Positions 1 to 11,114 of a stretch of DNA of 64,000 bases are shown in pieces. The position numbers and the translations under genes were made by a program. Location: assembly GCF_000003195.3 (NCBI RefSeq), contig NC_012877.2, positions 12,255,106 to 12,319,105 of the forward strand, given 5' to 3'. The stretch's first letter is position 1; the number at the start of each line of letters is the position of its first letter. The DNA is from Sorghum bicolor. Its lineage: Eukaryota; Streptophyta; Magnoliopsida; Poales; Poaceae. Below the pieces are notes generated by a model. That model saw nothing but the letters and a program-made list of their open reading frames with translations, was not told where the DNA came from and ran no database searches.

Positions 1-1169
1 GGTACAGTATCACCTTGTGGAAGCTTTCCTCTCTCAGCGGTTGTGCATTGTGTTTGTGGCACCCTCCATGGATCATCTCTTGTGAGCTATGCCTTTCTTG
101 TGTAAATTGTTAAACTTCATGTGTGTCTCTCTTTGTCTCCAATGTGAGTTTATCTCAGGACTTCCCAGGTCGATATTCAAAGTTTTCCTGCAGGGGTTAC
201 TCCAACAAAATATACCAATGTCTACACAAGCAGTTTTTAGTTCAATAACCAAACTAGACTCCATGTCTAATTAGATTAAGGAAGGCTGTTTAACCTAAGC
301 ACCATGCTTAATTTAAAAACCAATAGAAGTATGTACAGTACTTCCAAACTAACACTTACTAGGATAAACAAAGGTAGCGTGATGGCTTTTATAGAGATCT
401 ACTCAAGTGGAGATGAAGTAATGTGATTACTATTTAACAAATTGAGCATGTCTCAAAGGTAGGGACAACCAACATAGCAACATGGCAAAGAATGTTTTTA
501 TGTAAAGTACTCCCCCAAGCTTGAATTTTGCAAAATTCAAGTTTGGATGAATTTAATTCAATGTTGTATGATGATTGGTTGTACATACCTTGTGCTTGTC
601 ATTCATCCGATCTTCTTGCTCCAATCCTAGAAAGGTTAGTGACAAGAATACCCGAAGGAATTTTTTTTACAATTATCCTTATATGCTCAATACACAAGGT
701 AATGTTGCAAATAATTAAAAGCTCATGTTACCATCTGATCAGTGCTTGTTTTAGGACACTAAGCTTGTCCTTGGGAAACCATCAATTTATGTCGGCGAAG
801 TGGTTTCCCCTCCAACGCTGACCTATATCAAGATCAACTCAACGAGATCTGCAATATTTAATATAGACATATGCATCGACAACCGCCCTTTTAAAGTTTT
901 TATAAATAGAAAGGATGAGGGGGTTGGAGATCTCGAATGTGGTGATGTTGGAGAGACCAATGGATTGTGAAGATGTTGCATATGAGCATGGAGTAAATGA
1001 AGTGGCTATGAAATAAATTCCATGCTCATTAATGCTTAGAGTGAAATCCATGTGGTATGGTGAAAATGGTAAGGCGAGTGTGATAAAAAAGGAAAAGAAA
1101 AAGGATACACGGACGACTTGGTTCAAAACTAGCACAGCTACCGTTCCCCGGCAACGGCGCCAGAAAGCT
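1..1169 (-). mobile_element. Leader of the second tandem retrotransposon unit (partial)
   Basis: This stretch matches 6327-7495 with about four substitutions seen by eye (for example at 609, 677, 896 and 1131). On the minus strand it is the internal leader just after the primer-binding site of a further unit that continues beyond the left edge. The short ORFs in it are not recognisable proteins. Confidence 0.8.
1144..1162 (-). promoter_or_regulatory. Primer-binding site, tRNA-Asp type (left unit)
   Basis: The minus strand reads TGGCGCCGTTGCCGGGGAA, the complement of the plant tRNA-Asp 3' end including CCA. It starts 7 bases inside the LTR end at 1170. It primes minus-strand DNA synthesis and fixes the orientation of the element. 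Confidence 0.8.
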
Positions 1170-2448
1170 TGTTGGGTATTTTAAACGCAAACAGAAAAAT
1201 CCGCAAGCGCACGGATACCGATGTAGCCTTCACCCGGGAGTATTCCAGAGTATCGATTTTCCACAGAGAACGTGAGTGTACTAATTAAGATCCAAGATCG
1301 CCCAAGGATAACTATATAATTATTTTTGGTGGGAAGAGAGGAAGTTTCCTGAGAGTTCTCTAGTTGATCTAAGAATCAAGAATTACTTCAAGATTATCTA
1401 TTTCGGGACATCAGAACACTAACCACAGAAAGAGATGAGAAGGGGGCTAGGAAGCTCCGACTACGGTCCTACAAACACCGATCCGAACGAGGTGGAATAC
1501 GTCGACCGTTAGGGCTGTCACTACCCTAAGGCTACCACAACAATCCGCAGGATTGGGTGCAATTCCAGGTAATTACAAGACTAAACACCACGTCTAATCT
1601 ATTAATTACTACTCTAATGTTTCAAAGATTAGAGCACTTGATGCAAGCGGGAATCCAATAAATAACTTGAATGTAAATAAAAGTAATTAGAGAACTTAGG
1701 AATTATGAATTGAAGAACCTGGAGAACGATGAAGAACGAACCAGTTGCTGCAAAAGTATAATGTTGAGGAAGATCCGACAGATCCGGCTCCTCCTCCGCT
1801 CTCCTCTTCTCTCTCCCTATTTTCTAAATTACAACTAGAACTAACTAGAACTAGAACTAGAGGAACTAGAACTAGAACTAGATGAACTAGAACTAGATCT
1901 AGATGAACTAGAGGTAGAACTAGAAGAACTAGAGGGATCCTCTCTACTTGGATGAAGAATTGAAACCCTAGCTTTGATTCTGTACAAGAGGTATGATCTC
2001 CAGGGGCCAGGGGGTCTGGTTTTATAGTCCCTTCAAGTGAAGCTGGGCCGTCGGATCAAACCGACATTGATCGTGTGGTTTTCCTTGAAGTATTAGGTCG
2101 GTGGAGCATGATCCCCGAGCTTCACCCTGATTGGTCTAGGGGGGAGGGCGGGCGCCCAGTAAGGGAGGGCGGGCGTCCAGTGCCCGGCTCCGTTACGTTT
2201 CCCGTTCGCTCCCGTGGCTTCTGGACTCTTCTAGATGGTAGATAATTGTGCGGCACGTTAATATCTCTATGTAAACCCGACGTGTGGGCCTTTCTTCCGT
2301 ATTTCCTGATAACCCCCTGCAGAAATAGACAAACACCAAAACTTGTGGAATTCTGTCAGATAAAACCCTAAGTCTAGGTGTTGGTTGCATTTGGATCCTT
2401 TTCTATGATTAGTTGATGGTTAATTGTGAGCATTAAGGACCGTCAACA
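1170..2448 (-). repeat. LTR shared by two tandem retrotransposon units
   Basis: 1279 bp, with plus-strand ends TGTTGGGTAT and ACCGTCAACA, so it has the standard TG...CA borders. It matches 7496-8767 with about ten substitutions and one 7-bp length difference near 2350, which is about 0.8% divergence by eye and implies a recent insertion. It holds a GAACTA-rich microsatellite (about 1830-1935) and a GGGCGGGCG duplication near 2145-2180. It serves as 3' LTR of the unit to its right and 5' LTR of the unit to its left. Confidence 0.85.
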
Positions 2449-2463
2449 AGCTCCCCCAAGCTT
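2449..2463 (-). promoter_or_regulatory. Polypurine tract
   Basis: The minus strand reads AAGCTTGGGGGAGCT directly against the LTR border at 2448, the expected place for the plus-strand primer. Similar G-rich boxes occur at about 511-526, 4093-4107 and 6837-6852. Confidence 0.7.
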
Positions 2464-4620
2464 AACCTTTGCTCGTCCCTGAGCAAAGATGAACTCAAGA
2501 GTTTCTGCAGTGGTTTCATAACTTAAAGATACACATGAGTTTAAACAAGATCTCATCTCTGGTTAGAGTAAACTGTTAAGACTTAAAACTTACTCATTTA
2601 CCTTTCACCATGGGACTTGTAACCGTCACTTCTGTCTTGAGTAGTTAAAAGATAGAACGGTCTAGTCAAGCGCCATGTCTCATGTTCTTTGATTAACTAT
2701 AGCTCTGGAGTTTTTGCAGATTTTCAAATAAAACTCAGAGATTCCTTGTATGACTCTCTCTAGTCTCTCTTTTGTGGTATTTCTGGATCCTTACCAAGGC
2801 AGTAAAGGTGTATGCCTTCTCTCAAAGTATGTGGTATTTTTGGTATGAGGCATAGTGGCATTGCCTTCTCTCTCACCCTACTCTAATAAGGTTTTGATAT
2901 CTGGAGCTCATAGGTGGGAGACAGCTAATACATACTTACAAGACATTTATTGCATAGTCAAACCATGGATCCAGAGAAACAAGTCAACAAGTCAAATCAA
3001 GATGTGCATGTGTGGCGAATGAATGGTGTATGGTGATGATGGTGATAATGGTGAAAGTCTATTTCTACTTATGCTCTTTTGAGGGGATACACACCTTCCT
3101 TGCTCTTTTGAAACTTTTGGAGAAAATGAGATGCTCTATTTTTTTTTCTCAGGTGGGTATCTTGTACCCCTAATTCTACTGTCGGACACTTGTCTATTTT
3201 TACCTCTCGTCTCACTTTTTCTTTCTTTCGAGGTTCCGGGCACTTGCCCCTTTTTATTTCCTCGTATCTCTTTTTTATTCTCTCATTTTTTTCTTTTTTT
3301 TAGAGCACTCATCTCCTAAAATAATATAGCAAGTGGTAGTAACCAAGATAACTTGAGCATTTATTTCACAGGGAAAAACAAAAATAGGAGAATGTTTTTG
3401 GCTATTCTCTCCCGGATTAGGAGTAGAATATTTTTGGGTGGTTCTGGAGATGGAAATGGATGGATATATGTGGATGGTACTTCTGGAGTAGAAGCAGCAT
3501 GTATGAGTGAACGTGCAAGTGAATCTTGATTTAACCACATGACAAGCTCCTAAGGGTCTACACAGCTTGACCACACTCAATGCTCATAAGTAGTAAAGTA
3601 AATGTGTGGTTCATAGTCTAGCAAGCATGTATATATGGCTGTGGAAGGAATTTAAACTCTCATCATACAGGAACTCATCATGCAACATTTTAAAGATTTT
3701 CAAAGATAAATTTCTCCATAATTCTAGCATCTCTAAGAACAGATAAACAGCAACTCAACCTTTCCATATCATATCCGTTAATGACTTAGACTTTAGATCA
3801 AGTACTCTCCCCATAAGTTCAGGTTTAGAGCAAATCTTAATTAATACCAGTCATGCCTAAACTTGAGAGAGATTTTAATTTTGAGAACTAGCCATGGCAG
3901 AGCAACTATTCATCATTTCCATGTGAGAGCTTATCATGAGGGTTCATAGCAAACTTTATTTATTTAGCAAACTAAGCAAAGATATATATAAGCACAAAAT
4001 CTTTATTTGGGTTTTTATGATTATGCATCTTTTTATTATTTGAGTAAAGTATAAACGTGAGTAGAAACACTTAGCTGGATAAATGGGGGTGCTCTCCCCC
4101 AAGCTGGATTTTGACGAAGTTTCTTCTGATGTAGCTAGCAGGTGGCGGAGGTGTATTTGAATGTCAGCAGCACCCTGACAGCGATTAGGATGTCCTCCGT
4201 CTGCTAGTCTTCTTTGATCCTTGAATTCTGTGGAGCTCAAATAGACAACAAAGCTTTGTGGAACTAGTTAAGTGTTAGCATAAATATCTGACCTTTATCA
4301 TGTTGAGCCTCCTCAATAAATATTACTCTCTTTAGTAGGATCATAAATTTATTTTTATAATTTTATTTTTTATAGGATAGAAATATATTTATTTCATTTT
4401 TACGCCACCACAGTGGATGTACTTATGGGTTTTATGCCATGAGCATACTCACATGGGGCTTACTATTTTTAACATTTTTATTTTCTTTTCAAGATGATAT
4501 GAACCTGATTAACTAAGCAAACTATTTTAAATAGTTGAAAGGAAAAAGATAACTACCAAGTTTACCTCTTGGCAAGACGTTCGGTGTTTTTAAGTCCTCC
4601 GAACGGGAGTCTCCATTTTC
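2464..4620 (-). mobile_element. Retrotransposon 3' internal region without recognisable genes
   Basis: AT-rich sequence lying 3' of the protease ORFs on the minus strand. Where an autonomous element would carry reverse transcriptase and integrase, I see only short open frames with no motif. A polypurine-like box lies at 4093-4107. Confidence 0.6.
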
Positions 4621-5190
4621 TCAGTCGTCCTGGGATTTGCTGGATGGCGTAGTCGGTGGTTCCGGCGGCGCCTGCTCTTCATGTATAACTATCTTCTCTC
4701 TACACACCTGACTCGGTGCTATGGTCTCCTCAGGACAGTTCTGTTCAAGTTGTATGTCTTCAGACCTTACAACTTCTCCTTCATAGTCTACCCATCTGTC
4801 CTTGATGATTTGTCTCCTCTGGCTGCGGTTGCGTCGTCGTCTTCTTGTCCTGACCTGCTTAGAGTCTTCAACTATATAGTTAGGATCAGTAAAACAGTGG
4901 CGTATCTTCTCTGAGGGGAAGTGCATGTGGACTTCTCTGGTTCCAATGTATATGATTGCTTTAATGGTGCTAAAGAACGGTCTTCCAAGGATGATGGGTG
5001 GATCATACTTGTCTTCTCCCATGTCAATAACCTTAAAATCATCTGGAGCTGATTGTATGTCGGTTTTAGGGGCATGGTTCCGAATAGGAGCTGATAGGTG
5101 ACTGGCGGCCATTGTGTTGACGCCTGACCCGGTGTCGCAAAGCATCTTCTGGAAGTTGTATCCATCAATGGAGCACTGGATGCTTGGCAT
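4621..5190 (-). CDS. Retropepsin-like aspartic protease domain, second copy
   Basis: 189 codons on the minus strand. The N-terminal half looks like the protease of plant Ty3/gypsy polyproteins. A KKDDP motif lies just upstream of the first Met, then the active-site motif CDTGSGVNTM (about residues 18-27), then the flap-side motif IILGRPFF (about 66-73). The intact D-T-G triad suggests a once active enzyme. After residue 110 there is a basic stretch (RTRRRRRNRSQRR) and an acidic/proline-rich tail. The Met start is simply the first ATG; the real protein was probably part of a polyprotein. It follows another protease-like ORF 90 bp away, so the element carries two such domains and no visible polymerase. 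The family is clear; activity is unknown. Confidence 0.65.
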   Translation of the reverse strand: MPSIQCSIDGYNFQKMLCDTGSGVNTMAASHLSAPIRNHAPKTDIQSAPDDFKVIDMGEDKYDPPIILGRPFFSTIKAIIYIGTREVHMHFPSEKIRHCFTDPNYIVEDSKQVRTRRRRRNRSQRRQIIKDRWVDYEGEVVRSEDIQLEQNCPEETIAPSQVCREKIVIHEEQAPPEPPTTPSSKSQDD

Positions 5191-5280
5191 ACTTGGGTCG
5201 TCCTTTTTGGTTAGGAACGGTGACTTAAGTCAACGATCTTGACCTCCTTGAACTGCAGTGACCATCTTTGCTGACTTGGT

Positions 5281-5730
5281 TCACATTTTCTTGTTCCTGT
5301 TCCTCCTGTTGGTCCTCTTCCTTGTTTCATGTCGGGATTGCTCTGAGATTTGTGTAGTCTTATTCTTGAAGGTAAACGTCTCCTTCCTCCCCTTGATGTA
5401 GAAACTGATCTTGGCAGCACTAGCGTAGATGACAGCTCCCGAGGTGTTCAGGAATGGCCTCCGTATGATGATGGGTGCCTTCTCATCAGTACCAGTTTCT
5501 ATCACCACGAAGTCTGCTGGGGTGTACAAGGTACCAACTCGGACGCAGAGGTTCTTCACTATTCCCTTTGGGAAACTTAGCGTACGATCTGCAAGCCTGG
5601 GCATAATGTTGACGCTGGAGCCAAAGTCACAGAGTGCTTCTGGGAAGTCCACCATGCCGATGGAGATCGGGATGACGGGGCGTCCTGGATTGTCTCTCTT
5701 GACCGGCAGGAGGTCAGTAATTACTTCCAC
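5281..5730 (-). CDS. Retropepsin-like domain, first copy, altered active site
   Basis: 149 codons on the minus strand, immediately 5' of the second protease-like ORF. The sequence follows the plant Ty3/gypsy protease pattern: a KRDNPGRPVIPISIG lead-in (about residues 11-25), then the active-site position LCDFGSSVNIMP (about 33-44), then PIIIRRPFLNT (about 85-95). The catalytic triad reads D-F-G rather than D-T/S-G and the usual ILGRPF reads IIRRPF, so this copy is probably inactive or structural. The C-terminus is basic (RKRTNRRNRNKK). Just upstream a gag-like peptide fragment (FYNSQTPPSEEP, near 5840-5870) appears in the minus strand, so this is probably the end of a degraded gag-pro reading frame. 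Confidence 0.6.
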   Translation of the reverse strand: MEVITDLLPVKRDNPGRPVIPISIGMVDFPEALCDFGSSVNIMPRLADRTLSFPKGIVKNLCVRVGTLYTPADFVVIETGTDEKAPIIIRRPFLNTSGAVIYASAAKISFYIKGRKETFTFKNKTTQISEQSRHETRKRTNRRNRNKKM

Positions 5731-7469
5731 AACGGGGTTACTCTAGTAGTTACGTCCTCAAGCATCTCAGGGCAGTTATTGCCTGAGTGTCCAGTATCTC
5801 CAGTGTGTTTATGCTCGTAGATCTAGGTTCTTCACTTGGTGGAGTCTGGGAGTTGTAAAACTCCTTCATATTTTGCTCGAAGTGTACCTGCTCATAGAGA
5901 CAAGGCAGAGATCAAGTGCATGGGCTCTGTTGGTGGAAAACACCAACAGAACCAAAAGTGTATTTGTTCTTCTCTAACCTCAAGCATAGTGAGCAAGACA
6001 AAGTTGATGGATAATAAAATCATGAGTGTAGTATTTAACATTTGTCAGATTAGATTGCTCAGCCATGTGGAAAGATAATCTATCTACATATATGTTTTGT
6101 TTATATCTTCCAAAGATTGAGTGTGCAACATTTTAGCTAATATGATTAGGAGTGTGGAATCACAAAGGTGGAAGGACTAAACATGTTGAATCGATTGGGT
6201 TGGTTAATCAAGAGTTGTAGATTATACATGTTTGTCTCTTCTATTCATGTGAAGGCCAGAACCAAGGAGAAGCTTATAGAAGTGATAGTCAAGTACTTTA
6301 AGATGTTACCTTACTTGAAGAGTGATGGTACAGTATCACCTTGTGGAAGCTTTCCTCTCTCAGCGGTTGTGCATTGTGTTTGTGGCACCCTCCATGGATC
6401 ATCTCTTGTGAGCTATGCCTTTCTTGTGTAAATTGTTAAACTTCATGTGTGTCTCTCTTTGTCTCCAATGTGAGTTTATCTCAGGACTTCCCAGGTCGAT
6501 ATTCAAAGTTTTCCTGCAGGGGTTACTCCAACAAAATATACCAATGTCTACACAAGCAGTTTTTAGTTCAATAACCAAACTAGACTCCATGTCTAATTAG
6601 ATTAAGGAAGGCTGTTTAACCTAAGCACCATGCTTAATTTAAAAACCAATAGAAGTATGTACAGTACTTCCAAACTAACACTTACTAGGATAAACAAAGG
6701 TAGCGTGATGGCTTTTATAGAGATCTACTCAAGTGGAGATGAAGTAATGTGATTACTATTTAACAAATTGAGCATGTCTCAAAGGTAGGGACAACCAACA
6801 TAGCAACATGGCAAAGAATGTTTTTATGTAAAGTACTCCCCCAAGCTTGAATTTTGCAAAATTCAAGTTTGGATGAATTTAATTCAATGTTGTATGATGA
6901 TTGGTTGTACATACCTTGTGCTTGTCATTCATCTGATCTTCTTGCTCCAATCCTAGAAAGGTTAGTGACAAGAATACCCGAAGGAATTTTTTTTACAATT
7001 ATCCTTTTATGCTCAATACACAAGGTAATGTTGCAAATAATTAAAAGCTCATGTTACCATCTGATCAGTGCTTGTTTTAGGACACTAAGCTTGTCCTTGG
7101 GAAACCATCAATTTATGTCGGCGAAGTGGTTTCCCCTCCAACGCTGACCTATATCAAGATCAACTCAACGAGATCTGCAATATTTAATATAGACATATGC
7201 ATCGACAACCGCCCTATTAAAGTTTTTATAAATAGAAAGGATGAGGGGGTTGGAGATCTCGAATGTGGTGATGTTGGAGAGACCAATGGATTGTGAAGAT
7301 GTTGCATATGAGCATGGAGTAAATGAAGTGGCTATGAAATAAATTCCATGCTCATTAATGCTTAGAGTGAAATCCATGTGGTATGGTGAAAATGGTAAGG
7401 CGAGTGTGATAAAAAAGGAAAAGAAAAAGGATACACGGACGACTTGGTTCGAAACTAGCACAGCTACCG
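5731..7469 (-). mobile_element. Retrotransposon leader and gag remnant
   Basis: The minus-strand region between the primer site and the protease ORFs. No long gag frame survives. A short gag-like fragment lies near 5800-5930 and is followed by stop codons. 6327-7469 is the part also present at the left window edge. Confidence 0.5.
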
Positions 7470-7488
7470 TTCCCCGGCAACGGCGCCA
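7470..7488 (-). promoter_or_regulatory. Primer-binding site, tRNA-Asp type (right unit)
   Basis: Identical to the site at 1144-1162. It lies 7 bases from the LTR border at 7496, so 7496-8767 is the 5' LTR of this unit. Confidence 0.8.
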
Positions 7489-7495
7489 GAAAGCT

Positions 7496-8767
7496 TGTTG
7501 GGTATTTTAAACGCAAACAGAAAAATCCGCAAGCGCACGGATACCGATGTAGCCTTCACCCGGGAGTATTCCAGAGTATCGATTTTCCACAGAGAACGTG
7601 AGTGTACTAATTAAGATCCAAGATCGCCCAAGGATAACTATATAATTATTTTTGGTGGGAAGAGAGGAAGTTTCCTGAGAGTTCTCTAGTTGATCTAAGA
7701 ATCAAGAATTACTTCAAGATTATCTATTTCGGGACATCAGAACACTAACCACAGAAAGAGATGAGAAGGGGGCTAGGAAGCTCCGACTACGGTCCTACAA
7801 ACACCGATCCGAACGAGGTGGAATACGTCGACCGTTAGGGCTGTCACTACCCTAAGGCTACCACAACAATCCGCAGAATTGGGTGCAATTCTAGGTAATT
7901 GCAAGACTAAACACCACGTCTAATCTATTAATTACTACTCTAATGTTTCAAAGATTAGAGCACTTGATGCAAGCGGGAATCCAATAAATAACTTGAATGT
8001 AAATAAAAGTAATTAGAGAACTCAGGAATTATGAATTGAAGAACCTGGAGAACGATGAAGAACGAACCAGTTGCTGCAAAAGTATAATGTTGAGGAAGAT
8101 CCGACAGATCCGGCTCCTCCTCCGCTCTCCTCTTCTCTCTCCCTATTTTCTAAATTACAACTAGAACTAACTAGAACTAGAACTAGAGGAACTAGAACTA
8201 GAACTAGATGAACTAGAACTAGATCTAGATGAACTAGAGGTAGAACTAGAAGAACTAGAGGGATCCTCTCTACTTGGATGAAGAATTGAAACCCTAGCTT
8301 TGATTCTGTAGAAGAGGTATGATCTCCAGGGGCCAGGGGGTCTGGTTTTATAGTCCCTTCAAGTGAAGCTGGGCTGTCGGATCAAACCGACATTGATCGT
8401 GTGGTTTTCCTTGAAGTATTAGGTCGGTGGAGCATGATCCCCGAGCTTCACCCTGATTGGTCCAGGGGGGAGGGCGGGCGCCCACTAAGGGAGGGCGGGC
8501 GCCCAGTGCCCGGCTCCGTTACGTCTCCCGTTCGCTCCCGTGGCTTCTGGACTCTTCTAGATGGTAGATAATTGTGCGGCACGTTAATATCTCTATGTAA
8601 ACCCGACGTGTGGGCCTTTCTTCCGTATTTCCTGATAACCCCCTGCAGAAATAGACAAACACCAAAACTTGTGGTCAGATAAAACCCTAAGTCTAGGTGT
8701 TGGTTGCATTTGGATCCTTTTCTATGATTAGTTGATGGTTAATTGTGAGCATTAAGGACCGTCAACA
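7496..8767 (-). repeat. 5' LTR of the complete unit
   Basis: 1272 bp with TG...CA ends, about 99% identical to 1170-2448. The base after its end begins the interrupted CACTA gene. The expected 5-bp target duplication would be TACTT (8768-8772), but its partner lies outside the window. Confidence 0.85.
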
Positions 8768-9776
8768 TACTTGTTCCTTTTTGCGAGTTCGGATTTGGAT
8801 TCGCTCAAAGCTTTGAAGCCATTGGAACTCCTCTACTCTTGAAACACTGCCCATTGACTAGCCAAGATTTTATACCTCTGTGTCGGGTCCAACCCTTTCT
8901 TTGCCCACTTTGAATTCAAGTCAGACTTGTAATTTCTGAACATGATCGCCCATTGCTTCAATGTGTGCTCTTTTACGAGGTCTTCTGAACCCTGAGGTAA
9001 AACAAACCTCGTAAGCAGCCTGTTCCACATTCTTGTGATCTCATATTTGTCCACATTAATCCACTCCCTGACTGTGATGTAAAGATGGTCCCTAACTAAG
9101 AAACCGAGTGTGTTATGCCACTTAGGTAAGGTCTCCTCTAAAGCTAAGGGTTGTCTTGTTGCACTGACATTTGTAACTCTATAGGTTACTTTTGGAAACT
9201 GATTCAATCCTCTTTCACCTTGTTTCCTTTTGTTCCCGGTCTCGGTGGTCGTCTCCGTCGTCGGCTCAGGTGCACCTTCATGTGCAACTTCTTCTTGGGA
9301 TAAGATTTCCTCCATTTCTTTCAATTGAGATAGCACCTCCTATTCATATAAAGACATATATTATTCTTCATATATACCGAGGGGATAAAAGTATAGAAAC
9401 ATATAATTATGGATGAGTAATTCACCTCTTCTCCCTCTGGGTTGTAATCAGGGTCACGTGCGTACTCACGACGTACATTCCTCTCTATGCGAGGATCAGG
9501 AATGTCGCTTATCGAGGTCTCGTACGAAGGAGTTGACTCACGTGACCCTTCTGCCTACTCCGTGTTGTGGGACCCTTGTTCCTTCTCCGTGTGCTCGGGC
9601 CCTTTTTCTTGCTCTGTGTGGTCAGACCCTTTTTCTTGCACAGTGGGGCTGGACTCTGGTGCCTTCTCGGTGTGGTCGGACCCTTTTTCTTGCACCATGG
9701 GGCCGGACTCTGATGCTTGCTCTGTGGGACCGGACCCTTGTGCCTGCTTCGTGTTTTCACTTGGAGCAGTCATCAT
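8768..9776 (-). pseudogene. TnpA-like second CACTA protein (Transposase_24 type), interrupted
   Basis: Two exons on the minus strand. Exon 1 (9776-9426) begins MMTAPSEN, contains degenerate repeats around QEKGSDHTE, has one in-frame TAG at 9555-9557 and ends at a GTGAAT donor. Exon 2 starts at 9339 after an ATAG acceptor and encodes a coiled, charged region followed by the family block LGFLVRDHLYITVREW and TRFVLPQGSED. It matches the plus-strand homologue at 26906-27640 in order and spacing. An in-frame TAG at 8833-8835 precedes the last residues (SESKSELAKRNK) before the LTR starts. In related elements TnpA binds the subterminal repeats. This copy is dead. Confidence 0.6.
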
Positions 9777-10689
9777 TGCGAGATTCTAATGCATATATGT
9801 TATGAGAAATGCTATATAGTATAGTATGAACAATGAAGATAAAACTCTAAGTGCTAAACCCTAAAGCATAAACCCAAAAGCTAATAAGTCAACCATTGAC
9901 TTATAAATAATTGCATCACAAACCTCACATAAGCGTCATGTATATACATAGACACTTAAATTAAAAGTAAATATTTATTATTTATTATTTATATATATAA
10001 ATAATTGCATTGCATTATAAATAATTACATTATAAAAAAGAAATAATAAATACTTAGCATATGCATCATGTATATACATAGGCATGGAACTTAGCCAAAT
10101 GACATGGAACTTTACCACAAGAAAGTTATCTATATCTTTGCTACATCTTTTCTAGAAAGCTTACTAAATTGTCAACAACTTTGTTATAAACATCTAGGGC
10201 TAAATCTATAGCTAACAGGGTCTTACATAACAAACAATGCACCCCTATCTGAGTATAGACAAAAAATGAAACAATACTTTAAAACACTATAACTACACAT
10301 GTGCTTAACCAAAAATTGTGCTATTTATCTTTTTGGAAAGCTTATGAAAAGTACTACAACTCATATATTTACCTTAAGGCAAGATTCACATCTTAACTGA
10401 GCAATTAAATACAACAAGCAATTAAATATCAAACTAAAGCATATGCATCATGTATACACATAGACACTTAAATTTAAAGTAAATATTAATTATTTATTAT
10501 TTATATAAATATATATAAATAATTGCATTATAAATCTTGCATTGTAAAAAAGAAATATATGCATCATGTATACACATAGACAATTATATTAATTATTAAT
10601 TATTTATTTATTTATTAATATGAATATATATAAATATATTGTGTCAATTATTGTATAACAAATTTTTTAACTAGCCCCTGTCTACTCAC
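9777..10689. other. AT-rich spacer inside CACTA A
   Basis: Low-complexity A/T-rich DNA. The phrase GCATCATGTATA recurs at about 9934, 10065, 10443 and 10560 together with TTTATTATTTATATA stretches, so it is an ancient degenerate repeat. No gene is visible. Confidence 0.5.
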
Positions 10690-11100
10690 TGACGTGTGGG
10701 CCCCACACATCAGGATCTTCTTCAGCCTCGAGCGCACGGGAGGGTGGGGGACATTATTCTGTGCCCGTGCACAGGGGAGGGTGGGGGACCTTCTCGGTGG
10801 TGCGCAGGGGAGGGGAGGGGGTGGGGGACGGGGAGGTGGGGGTGGGCGGTGGCGGCGGCAGCAGCAGCGGCCGCACAGAGTCGAGGGGGCGGCGGAAGTC
10901 GGGGTCAGGGTCGGAGAAGAGAGGGGGGCGGGCATACCTGGTGGGGTCAGGGTCGGAGAAGAGAGGGGCGCGGAGGAACGGCGGCGGCGAGACCGGCGGC
11001 AGCGATAGCGGGAAAAATCGGCAGCCTGACGGCGTGGATTTGAAACTTCGTGGCACCTCGGACTTGAAATTTTTTGGGGGACTGGGCGCGACCTATATAA
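10690..11100. other. GC-rich block, possible captured gene or promoter segment
   Basis: Abrupt change to very high GC with GGGGAGG and GGCGG runs and a 37-bp near-duplicate (TCAGGGTCGGAGAAGAGAGG at about 10905 and 10948). Open frames occur on both strands because stops are rare at this composition; none is recognisable. A TATA-like CTATATAAG lies at about 11092-11100, next to the hairpin group. Confidence 0.4.
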
Positions 11101-11114
11101 GGGCGGCATCTCTA

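Larger units (their letters stand above)
1..8767 (-). mobile_element. Tandem Ty3/gypsy LTR retrotransposon (Athila/Tat-like, non-autonomous)
   Basis: Positions 1-2448 are repeated almost exactly at 6327-8767 (offset 6326). The repeat is made of an LTR (1170-2448 and 7496-8767) plus 1169 bp of internal sequence next to it. The order in the window is therefore partial internal, LTR, full internal, LTR: two units sharing one LTR. Orientation is minus, because the primer-binding site lies at the low-coordinate edge of each LTR and the protease ORFs read leftwards. A tRNA-Asp primer site and a G-rich polypurine tract are typical of the Athila/Tat side of Ty3/gypsy. I see no reverse transcriptase, RNase H or integrase, so the element is probably mobilised in trans. 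Its right end is inserted in a CACTA TnpA-like gene. The left edge is cut by the window. Confidence 0.85.

Noticed and set aside
839..1135. 98-codon minus-strand frame in the retrotransposon leader, repeated at 7165-7461
   Set aside because: Both copies are simply the duplicated leader; no gag motif, and the hydrophobic start is not a known domain.
9413..9805. 130-codon plus-strand frame rich in repeated LFLAP-type words
   Set aside because: It is the reverse of exon 1 of the minus-strand TnpA-like gene, whose QEKGSDHTE repeats explain the pattern.
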